The notes beneath the pieces are model-generated. The model searched no databases. It was not told the origin of the DNA and was given only the letters and a program-made list of their open reading frames with translations. A program made the position numbers and the translations under genes. DNA of 64,000 nt from Rhizobium sophorae (GTDB lineage Bacteria; Pseudomonadota; Alphaproteobacteria; Rhizobiales; Rhizobiaceae): assembly GCF_013087515.1 (NCBI RefSeq), contig NZ_JABFCN010000048.1:372001-436000 (forward strand), read 5' to 3'. Below, piece by piece: positions 18,528-25,964 of this stretch (its first letter is position 1; every line of letters begins with the position of its first letter).

Positions 18528-19139
18528 TTAAAGGAATTCGCGCAGCGTCTCGCGGGACTGGATCGACAGGAATTCGATCGCCACGCCTTCGACGAAATGG
18601 CGCACGACGCGACCACGCATGTTGCCGAGGCGCACGGCCGTTCCGATCGACGGGCGCATCTCGACGTCGACGGCGGCGCCCGATAGCGAAAGGTCCATGA
18701 TGCGGCAGGAATAACGCGTGCCGTCCTCGAGCGTCAGCTCGGTCTTCGTGTCGCGTGGCGTCAGACGGTCGTGGCGGCGATCCTCGGGCAGGCCGAGTTC
18801 ATGCTTGTTGGCAAGCCAGGTGAGCTGGGCCGCGAGCTTCTCGCGCTTCCGGTCGGTGGCGTTGATCGACATGGTGAAGCCACGGCCATCGATCGTCTGG
18901 ACATAACCTTCGACGCGGCCGAGATGGTCGATATAGGCGACGACGCGTTCGTTGGTGCGCGGCCGGCCGGGGCAGGTGACGTACATATCGCCAGGCGACA
19001 TGTCGATGACCATGCATTCGAATTCCTCGTAGTTCGCAAGCATCAGCCGGCCCTGCATATTGATGGGCACGCGCTGGAAAACGCCCTGTTCAGGGCGCGG
19101 CGCAGGTCGTTGCGTCTGAGCTGGCTGGAACGAGTGCAT
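18528..19139 (-). CDS. Tandem PilZ domain protein
   Basis: A 203-residue cytoplasmic protein with two PilZ modules. The C-terminal one (from about residue 118) keeps the cyclic-di-GMP signature: RRHDR followed by DLSLSGAAVDV. The N-terminal module (about 20-100) has a diverged site (RVPINMQGR, DMSPGDMYV) and may be a YcgR-N-like or pseudo-PilZ domain. It probably acts as a c-di-GMP receptor controlling motility or polysaccharide output. The ATG follows directly after a TTG that would extend it by one codon. Confidence 0.87.
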   Translation of the reverse strand: MHSFQPAQTQRPAPRPEQGVFQRVPINMQGRLMLANYEEFECMVIDMSPGDMYVTCPGRPRTNERVVAYIDHLGRVEGYVQTIDGRGFTMSINATDRKREKLAAQLTWLANKHELGLPEDRRHDRLTPRDTKTELTLEDGTRYSCRIMDLSLSGAAVDVEMRPSIGTAVRLGNMRGRVVRHFVEGVAIEFLSIQSRETLREFL

Positions 19140-19263
19140 CAAAGGGCTTCTTCATGAAAATCGCAGAGACCGATCTTTACCCACAATCCATTAACAGAAG
19201 GTTGTTTTGCCCGGTCCCCATATAGCGGAAAACGAGTATGCCCGATGTCCTAAAATAGGACCG

Positions 19264-19878
19264 TCAGCGAGCCTCCACGCTCAGCAGCTGCGACACCATG
19301 CGGCGCATGACCTGCCCGAAATGGATGCTTTTTCCAGCGACGATCCTGTTGATGGGGCGCGGTTCGGCCGGTGCTGGCTTGTCGAATTTTTCGGGCAGCA
19401 GGCGGCTGCGGTCGAGCGCCAGGAATTCGAGCGGTACGATCTCCAGCCAGCTCGCGGCCGCTGCTGGCGCGATCGCGCCAAGCAGCCGGTCGCAGGCGCC
19501 GTCCGGCGAACGCAGCGGCATCATGATAATCTCGAAGGAGGCCTGATGACCAACGGTGCTGTAGCCGGTGGCGTTGAACAGGGCGGGCATGGCATGATCC
19601 ATGACGCCCATCGCCGTGCGTTCGATGTCCGCGAACTGACCATTTGCCCAGAGAGACGAAAAACGTTCGCCGCGCAGGTCACGCCCAAAGAGATCACAAA
19701 TGCGGGTGCCGGCGAGCCGGAAGCAGATATCTCCGCCCTCGCGCGTCTCCAGAATAAAGAGACTTTGAAGAAGATGGGGGACGGCGGAGGGGTCGACCTG
19801 TGATTTCAACGGCGCATCGGCAGCGCCGCGGATACGGTTCCAGTAGTCAAAAATCTCGATGGTCGTTTGTAGCCGCAT
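19264..19878 (-). CDS. PAS domain protein (PAS_5 type)
   Basis: A 204-residue protein opening TTIEIFDYWNRIRG, typical of the alphaproteobacterial single-domain PAS_5 family, with SLFILETREGGDICFRLAGT and the GRDLRGERF motif in the sensor core. No output domain is attached. Such proteins are implicated in regulatory interactions but the ligand is unknown. The start at MRLQTT is where homology begins. The PilZ gene follows 124 bp downstream in the same direction. Confidence 0.82.
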   Translation of the reverse strand: MRLQTTIEIFDYWNRIRGAADAPLKSQVDPSAVPHLLQSLFILETREGGDICFRLAGTRICDLFGRDLRGERFSSLWANGQFADIERTAMGVMDHAMPALFNATGYSTVGHQASFEIIMMPLRSPDGACDRLLGAIAPAAAASWLEIVPLEFLALDRSRLLPEKFDKPAPAEPRPINRIVAGKSIHFGQVMRRMVSQLLSVEAR

Positions 19879-19989
19879 TTCACACCAACCTGTCTCATTC
19901 CGGAGCATTTTCAGGCAGTCATTGCCCGTACAGGCTCTACCTTGCGGGTTTCATGCCAAATCGCGGCGGTTAAGGTTAAGAGATGGTTT

Positions 19990-20127
19990 CGGTTGAGATG
20001 CGATGCCCGTCGTGACACTGTCCTGCCATCGCTTCGACTTTCGAAGTTCAGCACAACCTGCCCGGGCCGAGGTTTTATCCTGGAACTCCGGGTCACGCCG
20101 TCCGGCACTTCGGACGGCTTTTTTTTT
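19990..20127 (+). ncRNA. Candidate trans-acting small RNA ending in a strong terminator
   Basis: A rho-independent terminator at 20097-20127 points to the right, yet no plus-strand gene precedes it: the upstream gene is on the opposite strand. The preceding 100 nt contain ordered inverted repeats (GCGATG/CATCGC, CTTCGA/TCGAAG, CCGGG pairs) as in Hfq-binding sRNAs. The 5' end is not defined by a recognisable promoter, so the limits are approximate and the RNA is an inference. Confidence 0.4.
20097..20127 (+). terminator. Rho-independent terminator without an upstream plus-strand gene
   Basis: Stem GCCGTCCG / CGGACGGC with a six-base loop GCACTT followed by nine consecutive T. It is the best terminator in the window and ends 46 bp before the rhomboid start. 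Confidence 0.85.
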
Positions 20128-20173
20128 GACAGTCGCTCCTGTATGGCTGTGGCCTCAACGAGGCAAAAGACAG

Positions 20174-20962
20174 ATGAATGAGCAGTCGGCCGAGCCGCAT
20201 AAGGCGCCCGAACCTCCCGAGGTCCAGCCGCCGGCACGGCCGCGCGAACCGGTCTTCAACCTTCCACCGGCGCTGTTCTTCAGTCTTTGCCTGCTTGGTG
20301 TCATCTATGCGGTGCAGGAGCTCCTGCTGTCCGACGACGCGCTGAACTGGCTGTTCTTCACCTTCGGCTTCGTTCCCGCCCGCTATGTGATTCCGCTGTC
20401 GCAGCAGGGGCCGGAGCTGTTCTGGACGCCCGTCACCTATTCGCTGCTGCACGGCAGCGTCCAGCATATCCTCTTTAACGCCTTCTGGCTGATGGCCTTC
20501 GGCGCGCCGGTCGTGCGCCGCATCGGGACGCTGCGTTTCGTGCTCTTCTGGGTTTTTTCCGCCGTCGCATCCGCCGCCCTGCACGCGGTCCTGAACTGGG
20601 GGGACGTGTCGCTGCTGATCGGCGCGTCGGGCGTCATCTCCGGGCTGATGGGCGCCGCCTGCCGATTCGCCTTTCCGGCCGAACGTCGGCCGATGGCGCC
20701 GGCGCATTTCAATCCCCGGCTTTCTATCGTCGAGGCGCTGAAGAGCCGTACCGTCATCATCTTCATGCTGCTCTGGCTGGTCGGCAACGCGCTGATTGCG
20801 GTCGGCATCCCGCTCGTCGGCGACAGCGACCAGGCGATTGCCTGGGACGCGCATATCGGCGGTTTCGTCTTCGGCTTCTTGCTGTTTTCGCTGTTCGACC
20901 GGGCGCCGCGCCCGCCGGTGATGGAGCCTGACGGAACGGAGAAGGATATGTTGCAATCCTGA
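20174..20962 (+). CDS. Rhomboid family intramembrane serine protease
   Basis: A 262-residue protein with a proline-rich cytoplasmic N-terminus of about 28 residues and six transmembrane helices. The catalytic serine lies in LIGASGVISGLMG and the histidine in WDAHIGGFVFGF; HGSVQHILFNAFWLMAFG is the rhomboid helix-2 motif. It should cleave transmembrane helices of other membrane proteins; substrates are unknown. The start MNEQSAEP is consistent with the terminator placed just before it. Confidence 0.9.
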   Translation: MNEQSAEPHKAPEPPEVQPPARPREPVFNLPPALFFSLCLLGVIYAVQELLLSDDALNWLFFTFGFVPARYVIPLSQQGPELFWTPVTYSLLHGSVQHILFNAFWLMAFGAPVVRRIGTLRFVLFWVFSAVASAALHAVLNWGDVSLLIGASGVISGLMGAACRFAFPAERRPMAPAHFNPRLSIVEALKSRTVIIFMLLWLVGNALIAVGIPLVGDSDQAIAWDAHIGGFVFGFLLFSLFDRAPRPPVMEPDGTEKDMLQS

Positions 20963-21053
20963 GCCGGGCAGTGCACGATTGACCTATCCGCGCTGGGGGG
21001 AGAAACCGCCGCGGATGCCTGTGACAAGTGTTTCACGGACATAGGAGGTTCGA

Positions 21054-21488
21054 ATGACCAGTTCAGTTAAAGCAATCCTCGACCTGAAGGGCAGGGACGT
21101 CATCACTGCCGCGCCGAGCACCACCGTCGCCGAGGCGGCCGCCATCCTCAGTAAGAAGAAGATCGGCGCCATCGTCGTCGTCGGCATGGAGAATCGGATT
21201 TCGGGGATGTTCACCGAGCGCGATCTCGTACATGCGATCGCCAAACACGGCAAGGAAGGCCTCGACCAGCCGCTGGCCCAGGTCATGACAGCGAAGGTCT
21301 ACCGCTGCCATGAGGAGACGACCGTCAACGAGCTGATGGAGCTGATGACCAGCCGCCGCTTCCGTCACGTGCCGGTGGAAAGCAATGGCAAGCTTGCCGG
21401 CATCATTTCGATCGGCGACGTGGTGAAATCGCGCATTGCCGAAGTCGAGCGTGAGGCCGAGGAAATCAAGGCCTATATCGCTGGCTGA
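21054..21488 (+). CDS. CBS domain pair protein
   Basis: A 144-residue protein made only of two CBS motifs (residues about 8-65 and 78-135; TTVAEAAAILSKKKIGAIVVVG, ISGMFTERDLV, and FRHVPVESNGKLAGIISIGDVVKSR). Stand-alone CBS pairs bind adenine nucleotides and regulate partner enzymes. An excellent AGGAGG precedes the ATG by six bases. It lies 91 bp after the rhomboid gene and may be read with it. Confidence 0.9.
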   Translation: MTSSVKAILDLKGRDVITAAPSTTVAEAAAILSKKKIGAIVVVGMENRISGMFTERDLVHAIAKHGKEGLDQPLAQVMTAKVYRCHEETTVNELMELMTSRRFRHVPVESNGKLAGIISIGDVVKSRIAEVEREAEEIKAYIAG

Positions 21489-21556
21489 GGTTTCGCCGGC
21501 CGTGCTTGATCGATGTCGTTGCCGCCAAACCGCTGCGGGCTTTTGGACGACCTGCA

Positions 21557-22519
21557 TCAGGGGTGGGTGGCGTAGACTTCCTGCATGCGTTTGATCTCGG
21601 GGAGCCGGGCCTTGGCTTCCTCGTAGCCGCGTTCGATCGCCTCGCCGGCCCGGTGGAATTCGGAAAGGCCGATATAGCTGAGACGCGGCTGCAGCGAAAT
21701 GTCCGGCGGGTCGCCGGCAAGGCGGGCGCGGGCGATCCTGTCCTGGATGATGTTGAAGGCCTGCACCATGACGCCGGTCATGCCGAGGCGCGCATAGGGC
21801 GCCTCTTCCTGTTTCTGCACTTCCTGGGCCGACAGGCTGGCATTGTGCCGGACGACGGCCGAGCGGCCGTAGAGATCGTAATTGAGATTGACGGCAACCA
21901 CGAGCGGCTGCTCGTAGGCGCGGCAGACGGAGACGGGGACGGGATTGACCAGCGCGCCGTCGACCAGCGTGCGGTGATTGCTGCGCACCGGCTCGAAAAT
22001 GCCGGGCAGGGCATAGGAGGCGCGCAGCGCCGTAATCAGCGAACCATTGGCGATCCAGACCTCGTGGCCGGTATTGACCTCGGCCGCGACCGCGACGAAC
22101 GGCCGGTCGAGATCCTCGACGTTCAGGCCTTCGAGATGTTCCTGCATGCGCTTGGTCAGCCGCATGCCCCCGAACAGGCCGCTGCCGCCAATCGTAAGAT
22201 CGAGGAGACTTGCGATCCGGCGCATCGTCAGCGAGCGCGCGAAACTTTCGAGTTCATCGAGCTTGCCGGCGAGATAGCAGCCGCCGACCAGCGCGCCGAT
22301 CGAGGTGCCGGCAATCATGCCGATCTCGACCTTTGCCTCGTCGAGGGCGCGCAGCACGCCGATATGGGCCCAGCCGCGGGCAGCGCCGCCGCCGAGTGCC
22401 AGCGCGATCTTGATTTTCTTTTGAGGCGCGGGAGGCGGGAGCATCTCGAGCGTGGTCGACATGCCGGAACCGGAACCCTCGCCTTCAGAGCTTTGACGAT
22501 GCAGACTCCAGCTCAGCAT
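21557..22519 (-). CDS. Patatin-like phospholipase family protein
   Basis: A 320-residue cytoplasmic serine hydrolase of the RssA/patatin type. The oxyanion motif GGGAARG, the nucleophile elbow GTSIG and the catalytic DGA dyad are all intact. It probably deacylates lipids, with unknown substrate. The start at MLSWSLH is supported by GGGAGGGGAG just upstream. It converges with the CBS gene. Confidence 0.9.
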   Translation of the reverse strand: MLSWSLHRQSSEGEGSGSGMSTTLEMLPPPAPQKKIKIALALGGGAARGWAHIGVLRALDEAKVEIGMIAGTSIGALVGGCYLAGKLDELESFARSLTMRRIASLLDLTIGGSGLFGGMRLTKRMQEHLEGLNVEDLDRPFVAVAAEVNTGHEVWIANGSLITALRASYALPGIFEPVRSNHRTLVDGALVNPVPVSVCRAYEQPLVVAVNLNYDLYGRSAVVRHNASLSAQEVQKQEEAPYARLGMTGVMVQAFNIIQDRIARARLAGDPPDISLQPRLSYIGLSEFHRAGEAIERGYEEAKARLPEIKRMQEVYATHP

Positions 22520-22636
22520 GGCGCTCTCCCCTCCCAGCAGAACACTTGATTTTCGATAGTGTGCCCGATCAGTTTCCAAATGGTATATAGAAGCGGTTTC
22601 TGGCGCAATAAGGAGCAAATGTCGGAGAATTCGGGG

Positions 22637-23089
22637 CTATTTCCCGTAGACGTCCTGCGGATCGAAATGAAGCTCGTCGTCAACGATATCCAGCATCGGC
22701 TTTCCGTCCCGCAGCGTGATCGTCCGGTAGAAGCAGGAGCGGCGGCCGGTGTGACAGGTGGCGTCGTGGCCGGCGACCTCGACCTTCAGCCAGATGGCGT
22801 CCTGATCGCAATCGGTGCGGATTTCCTTCACCGTCTGGAGATTGCCCGAGGTTTCGCCCTTCTTCCAGAGCTTGCCGCGCGAACGGCTGAAATAGTGCGC
22901 CGTGCCGGTCTGGATGGTCAGCGCCAGCGCCTGGGCATTCATGTGGGCCACCATCAGCAGTTCGCCGTCACCGGCGTCGGTGACGATCGCGGTGATCAGG
23001 CCGCGGTCGTCGAAACGCGGCGTGAAATCGCCGGCGTCTTCCAACGCGGACTTGTCCTCGGATGGTTGATTGAAGATCAGTTGACTCAT
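22637..23089 (-). CDS. hisI: Phosphoribosyl-AMP cyclohydrolase
   Basis: Third step of histidine biosynthesis: opens the purine ring of phosphoribosyl-AMP, Zn/Mg dependent, cytoplasmic. The 150-residue monofunctional protein has MVAHMNAQAL, FSRSRGKLWKKGETSGN, the metal site DCDQDA and CHTGRRSCFYR. No HisE is fused. It follows folE closely on the minus strand (25 bp), a pairing common in rhizobia. Confidence 0.95.
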   Translation of the reverse strand: MSQLIFNQPSEDKSALEDAGDFTPRFDDRGLITAIVTDAGDGELLMVAHMNAQALALTIQTGTAHYFSRSRGKLWKKGETSGNLQTVKEIRTDCDQDAIWLKVEVAGHDATCHTGRRSCFYRTITLRDGKPMLDIVDDELHFDPQDVYGK

Positions 23090-23114
23090 CGCGGCCCTCC
23101 TGAGGGAGCCGGTA

Positions 23115-23729
23115 TCAGCGGCTCCGCACCATGGTCATGAAACGGGCCTGATCGGCCGGCTCGGTCTTGAACGTTCCCGTAAACGTCGTCGTCAACGTGG
23201 TCGAGCCCTGCTTCTGGACGCCGCGCATCGCCATGCACATATGTTCGGCCTCGATCAACACCGCGACACCGCGCGGATTAAGCGTATCGTCGATGGCCCG
23301 GGCGATCTGCGCGGTCATCGTTTCCTGGGTCTGCAGGCGGCGGCCATAAATCTCGACGACACGGGCAATCTTCGACAGGCCGAGCACACGCCCGTCCGGC
23401 ATGTAGGCGACGTGGGCCTTGCCGATGATCGGAACCATGTGGTGTTCGCAATGCGAGTAGAACGGAATATCCTTGACGAGGACCATGTCGTCGTAACCGG
23501 CGACCTCCTCGAAGGTGCGGCCTAGCACGTCTTCCGCCGCCATATCGTAACCGGAAAAAAGCTCGCGGTACGATTTGACGACGCGGGCCGGCGTTTCGAG
23601 CAGGCCTTCACGTGTCGGGTCGTCACCGGCCCAGCGCAGCAGAACGCGAACGGCTTCCTCCGCCTCCTGCTGGGAGGGGCGATCCGAGTCGCGGTTCGTC
23701 TGCGGAAAATTCTTTACGATGGCGTCCAT
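23115..23729 (-). CDS. folE: GTP cyclohydrolase I
   Basis: First enzyme of tetrahydrofolate synthesis, turning GTP into dihydroneopterin triphosphate. The 204-residue protein has zinc ligands in FYSHCEHHMVP and EHMCMAMRGV and the signature VEIYGRRLQTQE. The start at MDAIVKN is backed by GGAG ten bases upstream; the longer open frame is not supported. It is probably cotranscribed with hisI. Confidence 0.96.
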   Translation of the reverse strand: MDAIVKNFPQTNRDSDRPSQQEAEEAVRVLLRWAGDDPTREGLLETPARVVKSYRELFSGYDMAAEDVLGRTFEEVAGYDDMVLVKDIPFYSHCEHHMVPIIGKAHVAYMPDGRVLGLSKIARVVEIYGRRLQTQETMTAQIARAIDDTLNPRGVAVLIEAEHMCMAMRGVQKQGSTTLTTTFTGTFKTEPADQARFMTMVRSR

Positions 23730-24035
23730 GAACAATGGTCTCCTGGTCCGCACCGCGGACCCATCTGTCGGAATCGCCACTGGTCAATCCCATGCGGGAA
23801 TTCATGCACCTTTGGCAGGCTCCGGGGCTTTCAGGGCAAGTTCACCCGTCCGGCACGGTTTCCCAATCAAACTTACACCAGGCCATTGCATTTTCATGGC
23901 CTTCGAACGACATACATATAGGAAGACGGCCATCGTATGTAAGTATCCTCACACGACACGGTGTGTTTTTTGTTTTGACGACAATAACGCCCCCACAGAG
24001 GCCGATCCGCAATGATTTTGGAGCGGAAATCCAGC
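23730..24035. other. Divergent promoter region between folE and the IscU-like gene
   Basis: A 306 bp spacer, AT-rich between 23,880 and 23,990, that must hold promoters for folE (minus) and the IscU-like gene (plus). ACACCGTGTCG-type repeats near 23,955 are weakly palindromic. No open reading frame with rhizobial codon use was found. Confidence 0.4.
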
Positions 24036-24482
24036 ATGGACGATATCTACAACAGCAAAATCCTCGAATTCGCCGGCAATATTCCGTTGACCGGTATGCT
24101 TGATGATGCCGATGCGAGTGCCCAGGCCCATTCCAAGCTCTGCGGCTCGAAGGTGCGGATCTGGCTGAAGATGGATGGCGACACCGTGACTGGTTTTGCT
24201 CATGACGTGAAGGCCTGCGCGCTCGGCCAGGCCTCGTCCTCGATCATGGCGCGCCACGTCGTGGGCGCCACGTCGGACGAACTGCGTCAGGCCCGCCAGG
24301 ACATGCTCGCCATGTTGAAGGCGGACGGGGCGGGGCCTCATGGACGGTTCGAAGACATGCGCTACCTGTTGCCGGTGCGGGACTACAAGGCCCGCCATGC
24401 CTCGACGATGCTGACCTTCGATGCCGTCGTCGATGCGATCGGCCAGATCGAGGCGAAACGGGCGGAAATTGTCGAGGCGTAA
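24036..24482 (+). CDS. IscU/NifU-like iron-sulfur scaffold homologue lacking one cysteine ligand
   Basis: A 148-residue IscU-fold protein. Aligning by eye to IscU, two ligand cysteines are kept (Cys36 in SKLCGSKV; Cys61 in KACALGQASSS) and the conserved His is kept (His121), but the third cysteine, which follows that His in IscU (IHCS), is Ala122 here (RHAS). A standard 2Fe-2S cluster with three Cys cannot form, so it may be a specialised carrier. The yidD gene follows at 5 bp and two more genes run on in the same direction. Confidence 0.8.
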   Translation: MDDIYNSKILEFAGNIPLTGMLDDADASAQAHSKLCGSKVRIWLKMDGDTVTGFAHDVKACALGQASSSIMARHVVGATSDELRQARQDMLAMLKADGAGPHGRFEDMRYLLPVRDYKARHASTMLTFDAVVDAIGQIEAKRAEIVEA

Positions 24483-24487
24483 CTGAC

Positions 24488-24892
24488 ATGTGCGAGTTAT
24501 GTGTTCGGCAGGCTGATGATGAGGACGACGGTGGCGCCGCCGGACCAGTAAAACCGCGCGAAAAGGCCGCACGCACGTCCCGCAACTATACCGGTCCGTT
24601 CCCCAAGACGCCCGACCGCCTGCTCGGCATGGGGCTGATCCGCCTCTACCAGCTGACGCTTTCCGGCTTTGTCGGCAATTCCTGCCGCCATATCCCGACC
24701 TGCTCGGAATATGGCTACGAGTCGATCGCCCGCCACGGCCTTTGGGCCGGCGGCTGGATGACGCTGTTTCGCGTCGGCCGCTGCGGCCCGGGCGGCACCA
24801 GCGGCCTCGACCAGGTGCCGGAGATGCTCGGTGACGGCTTCCGCTGGTGGACCCCTTGGCGTTATCTCGCCCTCGGACGCAAGAGAGGCTGA
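24488..24892 (+). CDS. yidD: Membrane protein insertion efficiency factor YidD
   Basis: A 134-residue YidD homologue: LIRLYQLTLSGFVGNSCRHIPTCSEYGYESIARHG followed by GRCGPGG is the complete family core, with the conserved cysteines and an amphipathic helix that associates with the inner membrane to help YidC. A hydrophilic extension of about 38 residues precedes it and contains two cysteines (CELC). It is usually next to rnpA/yidC in other bacteria; here it is grouped with the IscU-like gene. Confidence 0.93.
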   Translation: MCELCVRQADDEDDGGAAGPVKPREKAARTSRNYTGPFPKTPDRLLGMGLIRLYQLTLSGFVGNSCRHIPTCSEYGYESIARHGLWAGGWMTLFRVGRCGPGGTSGLDQVPEMLGDGFRWWTPWRYLALGRKRG

Positions 24893-24897
24893 CGGCC

Positions 24898-25317
24898 ATG
24901 ACGATGCCCGGCGAATACAGGCGTGCATCGGAGGACTTCGACGGTTATCTCGATGATGTGAGAGCCGATACGCTGATCGACAGCCGAAACGTGGTCTACA
25001 CGATGACCCAAGGGGTCTTTCAGACGTTCCGCCGCCGCCTCGATGTCGCAGACGCGCTCCGGTTTGCCGATGTGCTGCCGCCTGTGCTGCGCGCGATCTT
25101 TGTCGCCGACTGGAATCCCGACGAGGCCAAACGGTCTTTCGTGGATCGTGTGGCGATGACGCGGGAGGTGCAGTCACTGCGCGGTGACCATAATTTTGCC
25201 CCCGACACCGTCATCCGAGACGTGGCGATGGCCGTTCGCAAACATGTCGACGCCGCCGCATTCGACAGAGTGCTGAGGACCTTGCCCGGTGGAGCGGAGG
25301 AGTTCTGGCAGCCATGA
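24898..25317 (+). CDS. DUF2267 family protein
   Basis: A 139-residue all-helical protein with the DUF2267 pattern: YTMTQGVFQTFRRRLDVADALRFADVLPPVLRAIFVADW, then VASVVRKH-like repeat sequence near the end (VAMAVRKHVD). Function unknown. It starts 5 bp after yidD and its last codons overlap the following start by four bases, so translation is likely coupled. Confidence 0.82.
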   Translation: MTMPGEYRRASEDFDGYLDDVRADTLIDSRNVVYTMTQGVFQTFRRRLDVADALRFADVLPPVLRAIFVADWNPDEAKRSFVDRVAMTREVQSLRGDHNFAPDTVIRDVAMAVRKHVDAAAFDRVLRTLPGGAEEFWQP

Positions 25318-25841
25318 GCACCTTCATCGCCCTTCTGCACAGCATTGTGCTGACGCCCGACCGCCGCGTCATCATGCAGGATTTGCGCGCACTTGCCAAA
25401 GAACTCGGTTATCGCGAGCCGCGCACGCTGGTTTCCACAGGCAATCTTGTCTTCGAGGCCGACGAGATGCGGCCGCACGAAGTCGAGACCCAGCTGGAAG
25501 AGGGTTTTGAAGAAAAGTTCGGCAAACATGTCGATATCATCGTGCGCAGCGACTGCACCTGGATGGCGCTTTGCAGCACCAATCCCTTCAAGGACGGCAA
25601 TGGCGACCAGGTCATCGTCCGGGTGATGCGTCTGCCGGTCGATCCCAAGAAGGTGGAGGCACTGAAACCGCTGATGACGGAGGGACAGCGCATCGCCGTC
25701 GTCGGCGGCGATCTCTGGATCGATTTCGCCGGCAAGCCAAGCCAATCCAAGCTGCTTTCGGCGCTGACGACCAAGCGGCTCGGCGTCGGTACGATGCGCA
25801 ACTGGAACACCGTGCGCGGGCTGACTGAAATGATTATATAA
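25314..25841 (+). CDS. DUF1697 family protein
   Basis: A 175-residue protein of the DUF1697 family, with the typical start MSTFIALLHSIVL, TLVSTGNLVFEAD near residue 40 and LTTKRLGVGTMRNWNTV near the end. Function unknown; the family has a ferredoxin-like fold according to solved members. Overlapping ATGA with the preceding gene indicates the end of an IscU-like / yidD / DUF2267 / DUF1697 transcription unit. Confidence 0.87.
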   Translation: MSTFIALLHSIVLTPDRRVIMQDLRALAKELGYREPRTLVSTGNLVFEADEMRPHEVETQLEEGFEEKFGKHVDIIVRSDCTWMALCSTNPFKDGNGDQVIVRVMRLPVDPKKVEALKPLMTEGQRIAVVGGDLWIDFAGKPSQSKLLSALTTKRLGVGTMRNWNTVRGLTEMII

Positions 25842-25964
25842 CCCCGCTTTTTCTTTACTCAGACAGCAAATCTGGCTATCAGGCGGCTGCGCATTCAGCT
25901 CCGCGGAGGCGCGTTCGTGTCAACCACCCGCATTCGTTGGCGGGACTGGACAAGGAGAATTTCG

